Assembly (NCBI GenBank): GCA_028279375.1 | Contig: JANQNW010000019.1 | Location: 124,001-188,000 of the forward strand | Length of the DNA: 64,000 bases | DNA from: Phycisphaerales bacterium | GTDB taxonomy: Bacteria > Planctomycetota > Phycisphaerae > Phycisphaerales > UBA1924 | Direction of reading: 5' to 3' | Shown: one piece after another, positions 1-9,200 of the stretch | Position numbering within the stretch: the stretch's first letter is position 1 | Layout of the letters: the number at the start of each line of letters is the position of its first letter | Made by a program: the position numbers and the translations under genes | The notes under the pieces: model-generated | What the model was told of the DNA's origin: nothing | The model's database searches: none | Seen by the model: the letters and a program-made list of their open reading frames with translations, nothing else

Positions 1-484
1 CATGCCCGTCGTCGTCGCGAAGCGGCCCCGCATTCCCGTCGCGTGCCTTGATCCGCGCATTAAGAGCCTCAACTACCTCAACAACATTCTCGCGAAGGTC
101 GAAGCGATCGACGCCGGCGTGCTCGAGGCGATCATGCTCAACACCGACGGTTACGTCGGCGAGTGCACGGGCGACAACATCTTCGTCGTCAAGGATGGCG
201 CCATCTCGACGCCTCCGCCGGAGGCGGGAATCCTCGAGGGCGTGACGCGCCAGTTCGTCATGGACCTCTGCGCTGAACTCGGCGTGCCGCTGAAGGAGCG
301 TCTCTTCAGGATCGACGAGGTCTTCGAAGCTGACGAGCTCTTCCTGACCGGCACGGCCGCCGAGATCATCGCGGTCTGCAAGGTGGATGACAGCACGATC
401 GGCCAGGGCAGCGAAGGCCCGATCACGCGCAAACTCCGTGAACGCTTCCGCGATATCGTCAGCGCCAACGCGCCCGAGGATTGA
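1..484 (+). CDS. ilvE: Branched-chain amino acid aminotransferase, C-terminal part (partial)
   Basis: This is the C-terminal half of a fold-type IV PLP aminotransferase; the frame is already open at the left edge, so the true start lies outside the window. About 160 residues are visible, roughly half the family's usual 300. The PLP-binding lysine lies in RIKSLNYLNNILAK (visible residue 21), and the ECTGDNIFVVKDG segment is typical of IlvE-type enzymes. The family transfers amino groups in the last step of leucine, isoleucine and valine synthesis. It ends at a TGA 4 nt before the convergent proB stop. A D-amino acid transaminase or aminodeoxychorismate lyase is possible, but the spacing and the NYLNNI motif favour IlvE. 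Confidence 0.85.
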   Translation, partial: MPVVVAKRPRIPVACLDPRIKSLNYLNNILAKVEAIDAGVLEAIMLNTDGYVGECTGDNIFVVKDGAISTPPPEAGILEGVTRQFVMDLCAELGVPLKERLFRIDEVFEADELFLTGTAAEIIAVCKVDDSTIGQGSEGPITRKLRERFRDIVSANAPED

Positions 485-488
485 GTTC

Positions 489-1616
489 TCACGCGAGCGC
501 GAGATTGTCCCTGTGAACCAGTTCCTCGTACTCAGCTGAGCCGAGTTCTTTCGCAATGTCTGTCGTTCGTTTACCAGCGATGCGCCGCGCGTCGGTGTCG
601 CTGTAGTTGCTCAGACCGCGCGCGATCTCCTCGCCATCAGCAGCTTGAATGGAGACGACATCCCCCGGCGCGAACGCGCCCTCGACGGCGCGGACGCCGA
701 CTGGCAGCAGACTTGACCCTTTCTCGCGGAGCGCCGACACAGCGCCGGCGTCGATGACGATCGCGCCCTTCGCCTTGTGGAAGAAGGCGATCCAGCGCTT
801 CCGATCTGCGACACGCGAAGCGCCCGCGTCGAACGCCGTGCCGAGGCGCTCTCCTGCGAATAGGCGAGTCAGCATGTTCGGCGCGCGCCCGTCGGCGATG
901 ATCATTCGTTCGCCGGCGCGCATCATGATTTCCGCGGCGTCGAGCTTCGTGCGCATGCCGCCGGTGGAGACATTGGAGCCCGGACCACTCGCAGCGTCGC
1001 GAATAGCGGGGGTTATCTCCTCGACGTGATCGATGAGACATCCGCCATGTTCCGGCGGCGCGTCGAGCAGGCCCTCCACGCCCGTGAGAAGAATGAGCAG
1101 GTCCGCCTGCGCGAGCGTCGCAGCCAGCGCCGAGAGGCGATCGTTGTCGCCGAAGCGGATCTCATCGACCGCAACGGCGTCGTTCTCATTGATGATCGGG
1201 ACAGCGCCGACCTCGAGCAGTCGGTGGATTGTGTTGCGCGCATTGAGATGTCGTGTGCGATCGCGCATGTCGTCGTGCGTCAGGAGAACCTGGCCGACAC
1301 AGACTCCGCGCTCGGCAAAGAGGTCGCGATAGATCTCGATCAGGCGCGCCTGCCCGAGCGCGGCCGCGGCCTGCAGGCTCGGAAGATCTGTTGGGCGATT
1401 CGCAGCGCCGAGATCCGGCAGGCCTGCCGCGATCGCCCCGGATGAGACGAGCACGATCTCAATCCCGGTCGAGCACGCGGAGACCACTTGCTCGACCAGC
1501 GCCGCGACCTCCTGCTCGTCCAACTGGTTGGACTCATCAACGAGGAGTCGACTGCCCACTTTCACGACGACCCGACGCACGTCGCGCATCCATTCTCGCT
1601 CGGGCGCTCCCGTCAT
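489..1616 (-). CDS. proB: Glutamate 5-kinase with C-terminal PUA domain
   Basis: ProB phosphorylates glutamate to gamma-glutamyl phosphate, the first step of proline synthesis in the cytoplasm. The N-terminal amino-acid kinase domain shows VVKVGSRLL, VSSGAIAAG and INENDAVAV; the C-terminal third (from about residue 275) matches a PUA domain with DAGA and PVGVRAVEG. I chose the ATG at 1616 because GGGAGG lies 5 nt upstream; a GTG at 1622 in the same frame is a weaker alternative. The protein is 375 residues, normal for ProB with PUA. It is transcribed divergently from proA with about 50 nt between the start codons, instead of forming the usual proBA operon. Confidence 0.95.
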   Translation of the reverse strand: MTGAPEREWMRDVRRVVVKVGSRLLVDESNQLDEQEVAALVEQVVSACSTGIEIVLVSSGAIAAGLPDLGAANRPTDLPSLQAAAALGQARLIEIYRDLFAERGVCVGQVLLTHDDMRDRTRHLNARNTIHRLLEVGAVPIINENDAVAVDEIRFGDNDRLSALAATLAQADLLILLTGVEGLLDAPPEHGGCLIDHVEEITPAIRDAASGPGSNVSTGGMRTKLDAAEIMMRAGERMIIADGRAPNMLTRLFAGERLGTAFDAGASRVADRKRWIAFFHKAKGAIVIDAGAVSALREKGSSLLPVGVRAVEGAFAPGDVVSIQAADGEEIARGLSNYSDTDARRIAGKRTTDIAKELGSAEYEELVHRDNLALA

Positions 1617-1637
1617 GCGCACCTCCCGTCGAGGGAC

Positions 1638-1657
1638 AATCTACACTCTTCGAAGGA
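1638..1657. promoter_or_regulatory. Overlapping divergent -10-like boxes of proB and proA
   Basis: The 50 nt between the proB and proA starts contains TACACT at 1642-1647 facing proA and TAGATT (minus strand, 1643 to 1638) facing proB, so the two boxes share bases. A GAAGGA ribosome binding site for proA lies at 1652-1657. Assignment as promoters is inference; no convincing -35 is seen on either side. Confidence 0.4.
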
Positions 1658-1666
1658 TCCATCCTG

Positions 1667-2923
1667 ATGCGCGACTCACCCTCCATGCAGGATCTCGCCA
1701 AGCGCGCCCGCGGCGCGTCACGCGCCTGTGCGCGCCTGGACGCGGAGGACCGCCGACGCATTCTCGAGTCGATGGCAGAAGCCATCGAGGGCGCCAGCGC
1801 ATCGATCGTGAGCGCCAACGCAACTGATATGGAGGCCGGCCGAAGTTCGGGACTCTCGAACGCCATGCTCGACCGCCTCATGCTGAACGACGGGCGCGTC
1901 CGCGGGATGGCGCAGGGCCTCCGTGATGTCGCGGCGCTGCCCGATGCGCTTGGCGAGGAGCTGGAGCGCATCGAGCGGCCGAATGGGCTGGTCATCTCGA
2001 AAGTGCGGGCGCCAATGGGCGTCGTGCTGATGATCTACGAGTCGCGTCCAAATGTGACGGCGGACGCCGCGGGCATCTGCCTGAAGGCGGGAAGCGCCGT
2101 CATCCTCAAAGGCGGATCGGAGGCGTTTCATTCCAACAGCGCGATCGCGGAGGCGATGATCGAAGGCGGGCGCAGCGCAGGTCTCCCCGAGCACGCCATC
2201 CAACTGCTGCGCACAACCGAGCGCGCCGATGTCCATGAACTCCTGCAGATGGACAATCAGATCGATCTCGTGATCCCGCGCGGAGGCGAGGGGCTGATCC
2301 GGGCCATCGCCGAGCATTCACGCGTGCCTGTGCTCAAGCACTACAAGGGCGTTTGCCATGTGTTCGTCGATGAGACTGCCGATGTCGACATGGCGCAAGA
2401 AATCTGCGTGAACGCCAAGTGCCAGCGCCCGGGCGTCTGCAATGCGATGGAGACATTGCTTGTGCATCAAGCGTGCGCGGAGAAGTTCCTTCCGCAGATC
2501 GGAAGAGCATTCGGCGAGCACGGCGTCGAGGTGCGCTGCGATCCTGACGCGCTGTCGATCCTCGGCGCCGGCGTGCCTGCGACGGAGGATGACTGGCGCG
2601 AGGAATACCTCGATCTGATCTGCGCAATCCGCGTCGTCAGTTCACTGGACGACGCGATCGAGCACATCAACTTCTTTGGCTCCGGGCATACCGACGCAAT
2701 CGTGACGAGCGACAAACAGAATGCGGAGCGCTTTCTTCGCGAGGTGGACTCGGCCACGGTCTACCACAACGCCTCGACGCGATTCACCGACGGCGCCGAG
2801 TTCGGAAAGGGCGCCGAGATCGGCATTAGCACCGACAAACTCCACGCGCGCGGACCCTGCGGTGTCGAGGAGATCACGACCTACAAGTACGTCGCGCGCG
2901 GCCAGGGACAGGTCCGGACATGA
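1667..2923 (+). CDS. proA: Glutamate-5-semialdehyde dehydrogenase (gamma-glutamyl phosphate reductase)
   Basis: ProA reduces gamma-glutamyl phosphate to glutamate semialdehyde with NADPH, the second step of proline synthesis. The 418-residue protein fits the family. Recognisable segments are KVRAPMGVVLMIYESRPNVT, KGGSEAFHSN, VIPRGGEGLI and, with the catalytic cysteine, NAKCQRPGVCNAMETLL; the C-terminal part holds ASTRFTDGAEFG and ARGPCGVEE. The reading frame is open much further upstream (to 1253), but homology begins here and GAAGGA stands 9 nt before this ATG. It is divergent from proB, so the two kinase and reductase genes are co-located but not co-transcribed. Confidence 0.96.
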   Translation: MRDSPSMQDLAKRARGASRACARLDAEDRRRILESMAEAIEGASASIVSANATDMEAGRSSGLSNAMLDRLMLNDGRVRGMAQGLRDVAALPDALGEELERIERPNGLVISKVRAPMGVVLMIYESRPNVTADAAGICLKAGSAVILKGGSEAFHSNSAIAEAMIEGGRSAGLPEHAIQLLRTTERADVHELLQMDNQIDLVIPRGGEGLIRAIAEHSRVPVLKHYKGVCHVFVDETADVDMAQEICVNAKCQRPGVCNAMETLLVHQACAEKFLPQIGRAFGEHGVEVRCDPDALSILGAGVPATEDDWREEYLDLICAIRVVSSLDDAIEHINFFGSGHTDAIVTSDKQNAERFLREVDSATVYHNASTRFTDGAEFGKGAEIGISTDKLHARGPCGVEEITTYKYVARGQGQVRT

Positions 2924-3201
2924 AATTTCGGCTGTGTGCGAGCCTGTCCCGACCCGGTCTCGCGGAGACATCTCACACGGAATCGCTTGAATGTAAAGGG
3001 AGTGGCGCCCAACAATGAAGAGCAGCCATAACAGGACGGCGATGACGCACGTGGGCGCACCGGTTGTTCCTTTGGTCCTCCCTCAACCGGTGGCTGGCTG
3101 TGTCTCCTCCCCTGGCCTGCCGGCGCCCGCGCGTCGCCGTCCTTCCTCGCACACATCCCGCCCGACCCCGACGACTCCCCAAGCACCAGGAGCGCTTGTT
3201 G

Positions 3202-3753
3202 ATGCCTGAAGATCGCGTGCTCGCCGAAGCGACATTCAACCCGAAAGTGCGCTGGTACTGGCTCCTGGGCGGCGCGCTGATCTTCGCGCTGACGATTGTC
3301 GGCATCGTGCTCCTGCCGATCTGGTTCCTTGTGGGTCTCAAGCTCACGCAGGTGTATCTCGATCGCATGGCGTGCACGCTGACAGACCGTGCTGTGAAGG
3401 TGCGCAAGGGCGTCCTCACACGCATCGAGAAGACGATCCCCCTGGAGAAGATCACCGACGTCGGCATGGTCGAGGGACCGTTGATGCGCCTCTTCGGGCT
3501 CAAGGCCCTCTCGCTGGAGACGGCCGGGCAAAGCGGCGGCGTCACCGGAGCGCTCGTGCAACTCGTCGGCATCGAGGACGCGGTGACGTTCCGGGATCGC
3601 GTGCTCGAGCAGCGTGACGTCCTTGCAGCCGGCGACTCCGCGCACGCGGCGCCTTCCACTTCAGCGCCAGCGGCGACCACAGATGCGCAGGACGTGCTCA
3701 TCGAGATTCGCGACTCTCTGCATCGCATCGAAGAGCGCCTCGCAGATCGGTAG
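3202..3753 (+). CDS. Bacterial PH-domain (YdbS/bPH2-like) membrane protein
   Basis: A 183-residue protein with two closely spaced hydrophobic segments near the N-terminus (around residues 18-50, WYWLLGGALIFALTIVGIVL and following) and a bPH2-like domain after them: LTDRAVKVRKGVLTRIEKTI, then PLEKITDVGMVEGPLMRLFG and LSLETAGQSG. This matches the DUF304/YdbS pattern, whose biochemical role is poorly known. The last 50 residues are a Ala/Ser/Pro-rich linker and a short amphipathic helix (IEIRDSLHRIEERL). The ATG at 3202 is preceded by AGGAG at 3188-3192; the frame is open upstream without homology. The 279 nt between proA and this gene show no other gene. Confidence 0.8.
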   Translation: MPEDRVLAEATFNPKVRWYWLLGGALIFALTIVGIVLLPIWFLVGLKLTQVYLDRMACTLTDRAVKVRKGVLTRIEKTIPLEKITDVGMVEGPLMRLFGLKALSLETAGQSGGVTGALVQLVGIEDAVTFRDRVLEQRDVLAAGDSAHAAPSTSAPAATTDAQDVLIEIRDSLHRIEERLADR

Positions 3754-3792
3754 ACGTCGCAAGGCGACCACTGCGTCGTTACGCTGCCTCGC

Positions 3793-4680
3793 ATGAGCGG
3801 AGCGGTCTGGATCAATGGCGAATTCGTCGAACGCGACAGCGCGCGGGTGTCTGTATTCGACGCCGGATTCCAACATGGCGTCGGGCTCTTCGAGACGATG
3901 CTGGCCGTCGGCGGCGAGATCGCCCATGTGCGACGGCACATGCGCCGGCTCAAGAACTCAGCCGCGGAACTCGGCCTCACGAGCGCACTGAATGTCGATC
4001 CGCTGATCCAGGCGGCCGAGATGGTCGCCCGCGAATCTGGTCTGCCGCGCGCCCGCGTGCGCCTGACGCTCACCGGGGGCGATCTGAACATGCTCGCCTC
4101 GACCGGCCAGGGCCCGGTGAACCCCACGATCGTGATCGTCGCCAATCCGGCGACTGAGTATCCGTCGGAGATGATCGAGAAGGGGGTGACGGCCGTCGTC
4201 GCCGATCTGCGCGTCAATCCGCTTGATCCCGGCGAAGGGCACAAGACACTCAACTACTGGCCGCGCCTTCGCAGTCTGCAGCAGGCGGCGGCGAAGGGCG
4301 CGGGCGAGTCAATCATCTTCCAGGTGAGCAACCACCTCGCCGGCGGCGCCGTGAGCAACATCTTCCTCGTGAAGGACGGCGTGCTGCTCACGCCGATCGC
4401 GCGCGGCGAGGAGGAGCAGGCGGCGCTCCCGAGCCCGGTGTTGCCCGGGATCACGCGCCGCTTCATCCTCGAGGAGGCCGAGGCGGCTGGAGTGGAATGC
4501 GTGAAGAAAATGCTCTCGATCGACGACCTGCTCGGCGCAGATGAGGTCTTCCTGACGAACTCGAGCTGGGGGGCGCTGCCTGTCGTGCGCGTCGAGGCGG
4601 AGCAGATTGCCGATGGCGCTCCTGGCGCGCTGACGAAGTCGCTCTACGTCAAGTGGCGCGCCGGCGCTGGACTCGATTAG
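3793..4680 (+). CDS. Fold-type IV PLP aminotransferase (aminodeoxychorismate lyase or branched-chain/D-amino acid aminotransferase)
   Basis: A 295-residue class IV aminotransferase, complete. SVFDAGFQHGVGLFETM near the N-terminus, the PLP lysine at K151 in GEGHKTLNYW, and SNHLAGGAVSNIFLVKDG are family signatures. The FDAGFQHG...LFET start resembles PabC and D-alanine aminotransferases more than IlvE, so aminodeoxychorismate lyase (folate pathway) is a fair guess, but substrate cannot be fixed from sequence. It is the second class IV enzyme in the window after the ilvE end at position 1. The start has no Shine-Dalgarno; a TACGCT box ends 7 nt upstream. The GNAT gene starts 20 nt downstream. 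Confidence 0.85.
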   Translation: MSGAVWINGEFVERDSARVSVFDAGFQHGVGLFETMLAVGGEIAHVRRHMRRLKNSAAELGLTSALNVDPLIQAAEMVARESGLPRARVRLTLTGGDLNMLASTGQGPVNPTIVIVANPATEYPSEMIEKGVTAVVADLRVNPLDPGEGHKTLNYWPRLRSLQQAAAKGAGESIIFQVSNHLAGGAVSNIFLVKDGVLLTPIARGEEEQAALPSPVLPGITRRFILEEAEAAGVECVKKMLSIDDLLGADEVFLTNSSWGALPVVRVEAEQIADGAPGALTKSLYVKWRAGAGLD

Positions 4681-4700
4681 ATACGTATGCTCACTCTGCG

Positions 4701-5306
4701 ATGAGCAGCGAAACCCCACATGCCGCTGAAGGCCTGGACGCCTATGAAGTTGCGCTGAAGGATGAACGCAGCGCGGTCATTCGCGGCGCCACGATCGCTG
4801 ACGCCGCGCAGCAGTTGACTGTCGAACGTGAGACACACACCCTCGGCAAAGGCACGATGCAACTTCTCGAGGAACTGTCGCAATCCGTCGAAGAGCAGGA
4901 GCGGGCGATCGATCGGTTCATCGCCGGCCAGTGGGCAGGTCTGGAGGGCGCTTCGATTGTCGCAGAGGTCGATGGCGAACTCGCCGGCGAAGTGAATCTC
5001 AAGCGCTTTCCGCTGGCCCGTCTGCGTCACAACGCGCGTTTGGGTCTTGGAGTGAGCCCGAAGTTCCAGGCGCTGGGCATCGGCCGAGCGCTCATGGAGG
5101 CGGCGATCCGCTGGGCGCGCATGACGCAGGAGCACGAGGATCCGGGTGTGACGCGCATTGACCTCAGCCACATCGGCGGCAACGATCGCGCCCATGCGCT
5201 CTACGAATCGCTCGGCTTCCGCCAGGTCGGCGTGCATACGAACAAAGTGCGCGATCCGGATGGAACGCTGCGCACGGATGTCGATATGGAGTTGCTGCTG
5301 GACTAG
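4701..5306 (+). CDS. GNAT family N-acetyltransferase
   Basis: A 201-residue protein whose C-terminal 120 residues form a GNAT domain: VAEVDGELAGEVNLKRF, the acetyl-CoA pyrophosphate loop SPKFQALGIGRALMEAAIRW, and GNDRAHALYESLGFRQVG. The first 80 residues carry a short helical region seen in some GNAT proteins that binds acceptor substrates. The acceptor is unknown. I chose the ATG at 4701, where the GNAT-type N-terminus begins; a TATGCT box ends 9 nt upstream and no Shine-Dalgarno is visible. The stop overlaps that of the convergent small membrane protein by two bases. Confidence 0.85.
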   Translation: MSSETPHAAEGLDAYEVALKDERSAVIRGATIADAAQQLTVERETHTLGKGTMQLLEELSQSVEEQERAIDRFIAGQWAGLEGASIVAEVDGELAGEVNLKRFPLARLRHNARLGLGVSPKFQALGIGRALMEAAIRWARMTQEHEDPGVTRIDLSHIGGNDRAHALYESLGFRQVGVHTNKVRDPDGTLRTDVDMELLLD

Positions 5307-5623
5307 GCGCCGGGTCGCTGGCCGCCCGGGCCGGTCATGACACGCACGTTCTTTCGTCCCTGGTCATCGGACTGCCCGGAGACTGCTCGCCCGAGTCTCT
5401 TGAGTTGCGCGGCGATCCAGACGGCCAGGCTGACAACGAGGACGATCACGAGCAGCGGGATCAGGATCGCCAGGAAGAGCGCGATGATGACCACGCCGGC
5501 GAGAATGAGCCCGAGCTTGGCGAAGGGGCTCGGACTACTCGCGGCCGACTGGTACACGCCGTAAGCGCGGCGCGAGCGGTCGCTCGCGGCGTTCCGAAGA
5601 TCGACATAGGTGAAACCGGCCAT
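5303..5623 (-). CDS. Small single-pass or hairpin membrane protein, unknown function
   Basis: A 106-residue protein I do not recognise. The N-terminal 35 residues are polar (MAGFTYVDLRNAASDRSRR), followed by a long hydrophobic stretch from about residue 38 to 70 that is rich in Leu, Ile and Val and could form one long or two short membrane helices, then a basic tail (QLKRLGRAVSGQ). The start at 5623 has no Shine-Dalgarno but TATCAT lies exactly 6 nt upstream. Its stop codon overlaps the stop of the convergent GNAT gene. The polarity pattern suggests the charged C-terminal tail is cytoplasmic, which is inference. Confidence 0.7.
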   Translation of the reverse strand: MAGFTYVDLRNAASDRSRRAYGVYQSAASSPSPFAKLGLILAGVVIIALFLAILIPLLVIVLVVSLAVWIAAQLKRLGRAVSGQSDDQGRKNVRVMTGPGGQRPGA

Positions 5624-5684
5624 CGCTTGATGATAGGGAGGAGGGCAGCGTGGTTTTCACGAGGAAACCCGACCGAGAGACTCC

Positions 5685-6080
5685 CTAGTTGCTGGGATCC
5701 GCCACACGACCGTCGACGCCAAGGTCCCCGTGTGATGGCAGCGCAGCGCTTCCTCTTGCCGGCTGGCCGAGCACAGTCTCGTACGTCCTGTACTCGATGA
5801 CGTTCACCCAGCCATTCTGACCCCGCTCTGGAATGATCACTCCCATGCGGCAGGTGACGCGCGATGAGCCCAGCCGGTCCACGACGAACTCCCTCCTGAG
5901 CCGGTTCGCGGCGAACTCCCTCTCGAGAAGCTGCGGTTCGTAAGCGCGATTCTCAATGAGGGGGGCAGAGAGATCGAGCCCGGCAACGGAGTCGGGTGTC
6001 TGCCCCTCGTCTGACATTGGCGGTGTTGTCGTTGACGACAGGCAGATAACCGCACATACGAGGGCTGGCTTCGAAATCAC
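5685..6080 (-). CDS. Putative secreted or lipoprotein-like small protein, unknown
   Basis: A 131-residue protein of unknown function. I chose the GTG at 6080 because GGGAGG stands 6 nt upstream; the open frame continues to 6140 without support. The N-terminus (ISKPALVCAVICLSS) looks like a short signal peptide; the Cys at the end of it could be a lipobox, but the residue before it is Ile, so lipidation is doubtful. The mature part contains LSAPLIENRAYEPQLLEREF and GVIIPERGQNGWVNVIEYRT, with no family I know. It lies 61 nt upstream of, and in the same direction as, the small membrane protein. Confidence 0.6.
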   Translation of the reverse strand: MISKPALVCAVICLSSTTTPPMSDEGQTPDSVAGLDLSAPLIENRAYEPQLLEREFAANRLRREFVVDRLGSSRVTCRMGVIIPERGQNGWVNVIEYRTYETVLGQPARGSAALPSHGDLGVDGRVADPSN

Positions 6081-6267
6081 AGGACACCTCCCTGAATCTG
6101 GCTCGAGAGCCTGCGAGGCGCTCGCCCGCGTAATCACCATCGGACCCAGAGGTCATACGACCTCAATCGGGTGAGGATGTGTGAATCTCCTGTCCACACC
6201 GACCCGCGCGCCAACTCCCTGAGTATCCTGTCGAGGAACACTCGCGAACCCCAACAGGTTGCCCCTG

Positions 6268-9200
6268 ATGCCCTCAGATGCCCCAGATGTCGTCGTCGGG
6301 AATGAGATCCCGCGTGAAGAGCAGTTCGTTCATCTGCATCTCCACACGGAGTATTCACTCCTCGATGGCGGCAATCGCATCGACAAGCTGATCAGCCGCG
6401 TCAAGGAACTCGGCATGACCAGCGTGGCCATCACGGACCACGGCAATCTCTTCGGCGCCCTCGCGTTCGCTCAGGAAGCGAGGAAGCAGGGCATCAAGCC
6501 AATCCTCGGCTGCGAGGCGTATGTCGCCCCAGGTGAACGCCAGGATCGCACACACACCGGCGTCATGGACGGCGGGTATCACCTGGTCCTTCTCGCAGAG
6601 AATCAGACCGGCTGGAACAACCTCATGCGTCTCGGCTCCGAGGCGTATCTGACGGGGTTTTATTACAAGCCGCGTATTGATCGCGCGCTGCTCGAAGAGT
6701 GCGGCGACGGCCTCATCGCGATCAATGGCCATCTCGGCAGCGAACTCGCCTTCCACCTGACGCGCTACGAGCGCTCCAACGATCCGCGCCATTGGGAGGA
6801 CGCCCTCGAAGTCGCCCGCTGGCATCAGCGCGTCTTCAAGCCCGGACCCGATGGCCCGCGCTTCTATGTCGAGCTGCAGCGCCATATCGACGAACAGAAT
6901 GCGATCAACCCCCTGTTGATCAAGCTGGCGCGCGAACTGGATCTGCCGCTCGTCGCCGACAACGACGCTCACTTTCTTCTGCCCGAGTCACACGACGCCC
7001 ACGACACGCTCATCTGCATCTCGATGGGCAAGATCAAGAACGACGAGCAGCGTCTGCGCTATCCGAAGGAGCTCTACGTCAAGAGCCCACAGGAGATGCG
7101 CGAACTGTTCCACGACGTGCCCGAGGCGATCGACAACACCGTCGCCATCGCCGAGCGATGTGAAGCGGATGTCGAGTTCGGCAACTATGCGCCCGTCGTC
7201 AAGGTCATCCGCCCGGCGACGCGCCGCGCCTGGCAGGAAGGCGACGACCTCACCGAGTGGTTCAAGGCGTTCTGCGCCGACTATGACCTCGAGCCCTTCG
7301 ACGAGGGTAAGGATCACGAGACCGCGGATGAACTGAAGACGGAGTGCGACGCGGCGCTGCGCGAGCTCTGTGAAGCGGGACTCATCTGGCGCTACGGTCC
7401 TTCGTTCGCGCCGGGCGCTCCTGAGCCGGAAAGCGCCGAAGAGCGCCAGCGCATGGCGGATATCCGCGCCCGCCTCGATCGCGAACTCGGCGTGCTCATC
7501 GAGAAGTCAATCAGCGCGTATTTCCTGATCGTGTGGGATTTCGTCAACTGGGGTCGTCAGCGCGGCATCCCGGCGATGGCGCGTGGTTCGGGCGTCGGCA
7601 CGATGGTCGGGTACCTACTCGGCCTTTCGAACGCCTGCCCGGTGAACTACGGCCTGCTCTTTGAGCGCTTCACAGATCCGGATCGAAGCGAGTATCCCGA
7701 CATCGATATCGATCTCTGCCAGGATGGACGCGGCGAGGTCCTCAACTATGTGCGCGAGAAGTACGGGCACGTGGCGCAGATCATCACCTTCGGGACGCTC
7801 AAGGCCCGCGCCGCCGTGCGCGACGTCGGGCGCGTGCTCGATCTCCCGCTGCCGGATGTCGACAAGATCGCCAAGCTCATTCCCGAAGAGCTGAAGATGA
7901 CGCTCGACAAGGCGCTCGCGCAGGAGCCGGAGCTCAAGAAGCTCTACGACGAAGATGACCGCATCCAGCGCGTGATCGACAATGCGCGACACATCGAAGG
8001 GCAGGCGCGTCACGCGTCGGTGCATGCCGCGGGCGTCATCGTCGCCACGCGGCCGCTGCACGAGATCGTGCCGCTCTACAAGGCTCCGGGCTCCGACGAC
8101 ATCGTCACGCAGTGGGACGGTCCATCGTGTGAGCGCGTCGGCCTGCTGAAGATGGACTTCCTTGGCCTGCGCACACTCAGCACGGTTGAGCGCGCGAAGC
8201 AGCTCATTCGAGAGGGTCTCGATGATGACGCCATCTGGAACGCAGTCGGCAAGACGAAGGGCGCGGGTCCGCATCCGCTCGACCTTGAACGTCTGACCTA
8301 CGACGACCCGCGCGTCTTCGAGTTGTTCGCACGGGCCGACACAACCGGCGTCTTCCAGTTCGAATCCGGCGGCATGCGCAGACTGCTCGTCGAAATGAAG
8401 CCGGATCGCCTCGAGGATCTCATCGCCGCCAACGCGCTCTTCCGTCCTGGTCCGATGGATCTCATCCCGGCTTACAACCGGCGCAAGCACGGCGAGGAAG
8501 CCGTGCCGAAGGTGCACGAGATCGTCGATCGATTCACGGAAGACACCTACGGCGTGATGGTGTACCAGGAGCAGGTGATGCAGATCGTCCACGAGCTGGG
8601 CGGCATCCCGCTGCGCGCCGCCTATTCGCTCATCAAGGCGATCAGCAAGAAGAAGAGCAAGATCATCGACGCCGAGCGCCCGCGCTTCATCGAAGGCGCC
8701 GTCGAGAAGGGCCTCGACAGGAAGGGCGCAGACGAGCTCTTCGAACTCATCCTCAAGTTCGCAGGCTATGGATTCAACAAGAGCCACTCGACGGCGTACG
8801 CCATCGTGGCCTATCAGACTGCATACCTGAAGACGTACTTCCCGAATCAGTACATGAGCGCGTTCCTCACATTCGAGAGCGCGGCGCAGAAGACGTCGGA
8901 CTGGATTCCCTATCTCGAAGACTGCCGACGCACGCTCTTTCCGAATGGCAAGACCGGCATTGAAGTCAAGCCGCCGGATGTGAATCTATCGCAGGCGGAC
9001 TTCGCCGTCGTCTTCGATGCTGATGAAGAGCGCACGAACAACAGTGGGCATATGCGCTTCGGCCTGCGCGCCATTAAGGGCGTCGGCTCACGAGCGATCC
9101 AGGCGATTGTTGATGAACGCGAAAAGAATGGCGTCTACAAGTCGCTCTACGATTTCTGTGAGCGCGTGCCGCCGGGCGTGGTCAATCGGGCGACGATCGA

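Noticed and set aside
1253-1666. Upstream extension of the proA reading frame
   Set aside because: It lies opposite proB, has no ProA similarity, and GAAGGA precedes the ATG at 1667.
2973-4253. 426-codon minus-strand open frame over the PH-domain and aminotransferase genes
   Set aside because: Both genes beneath it have clear motifs; the frame is Ser/Arg/Thr-rich and has no family resemblance.
7615-8787. 390-codon minus-strand open frame inside dnaE
   Set aside because: It is antisense to the polymerase core and shows no motif.
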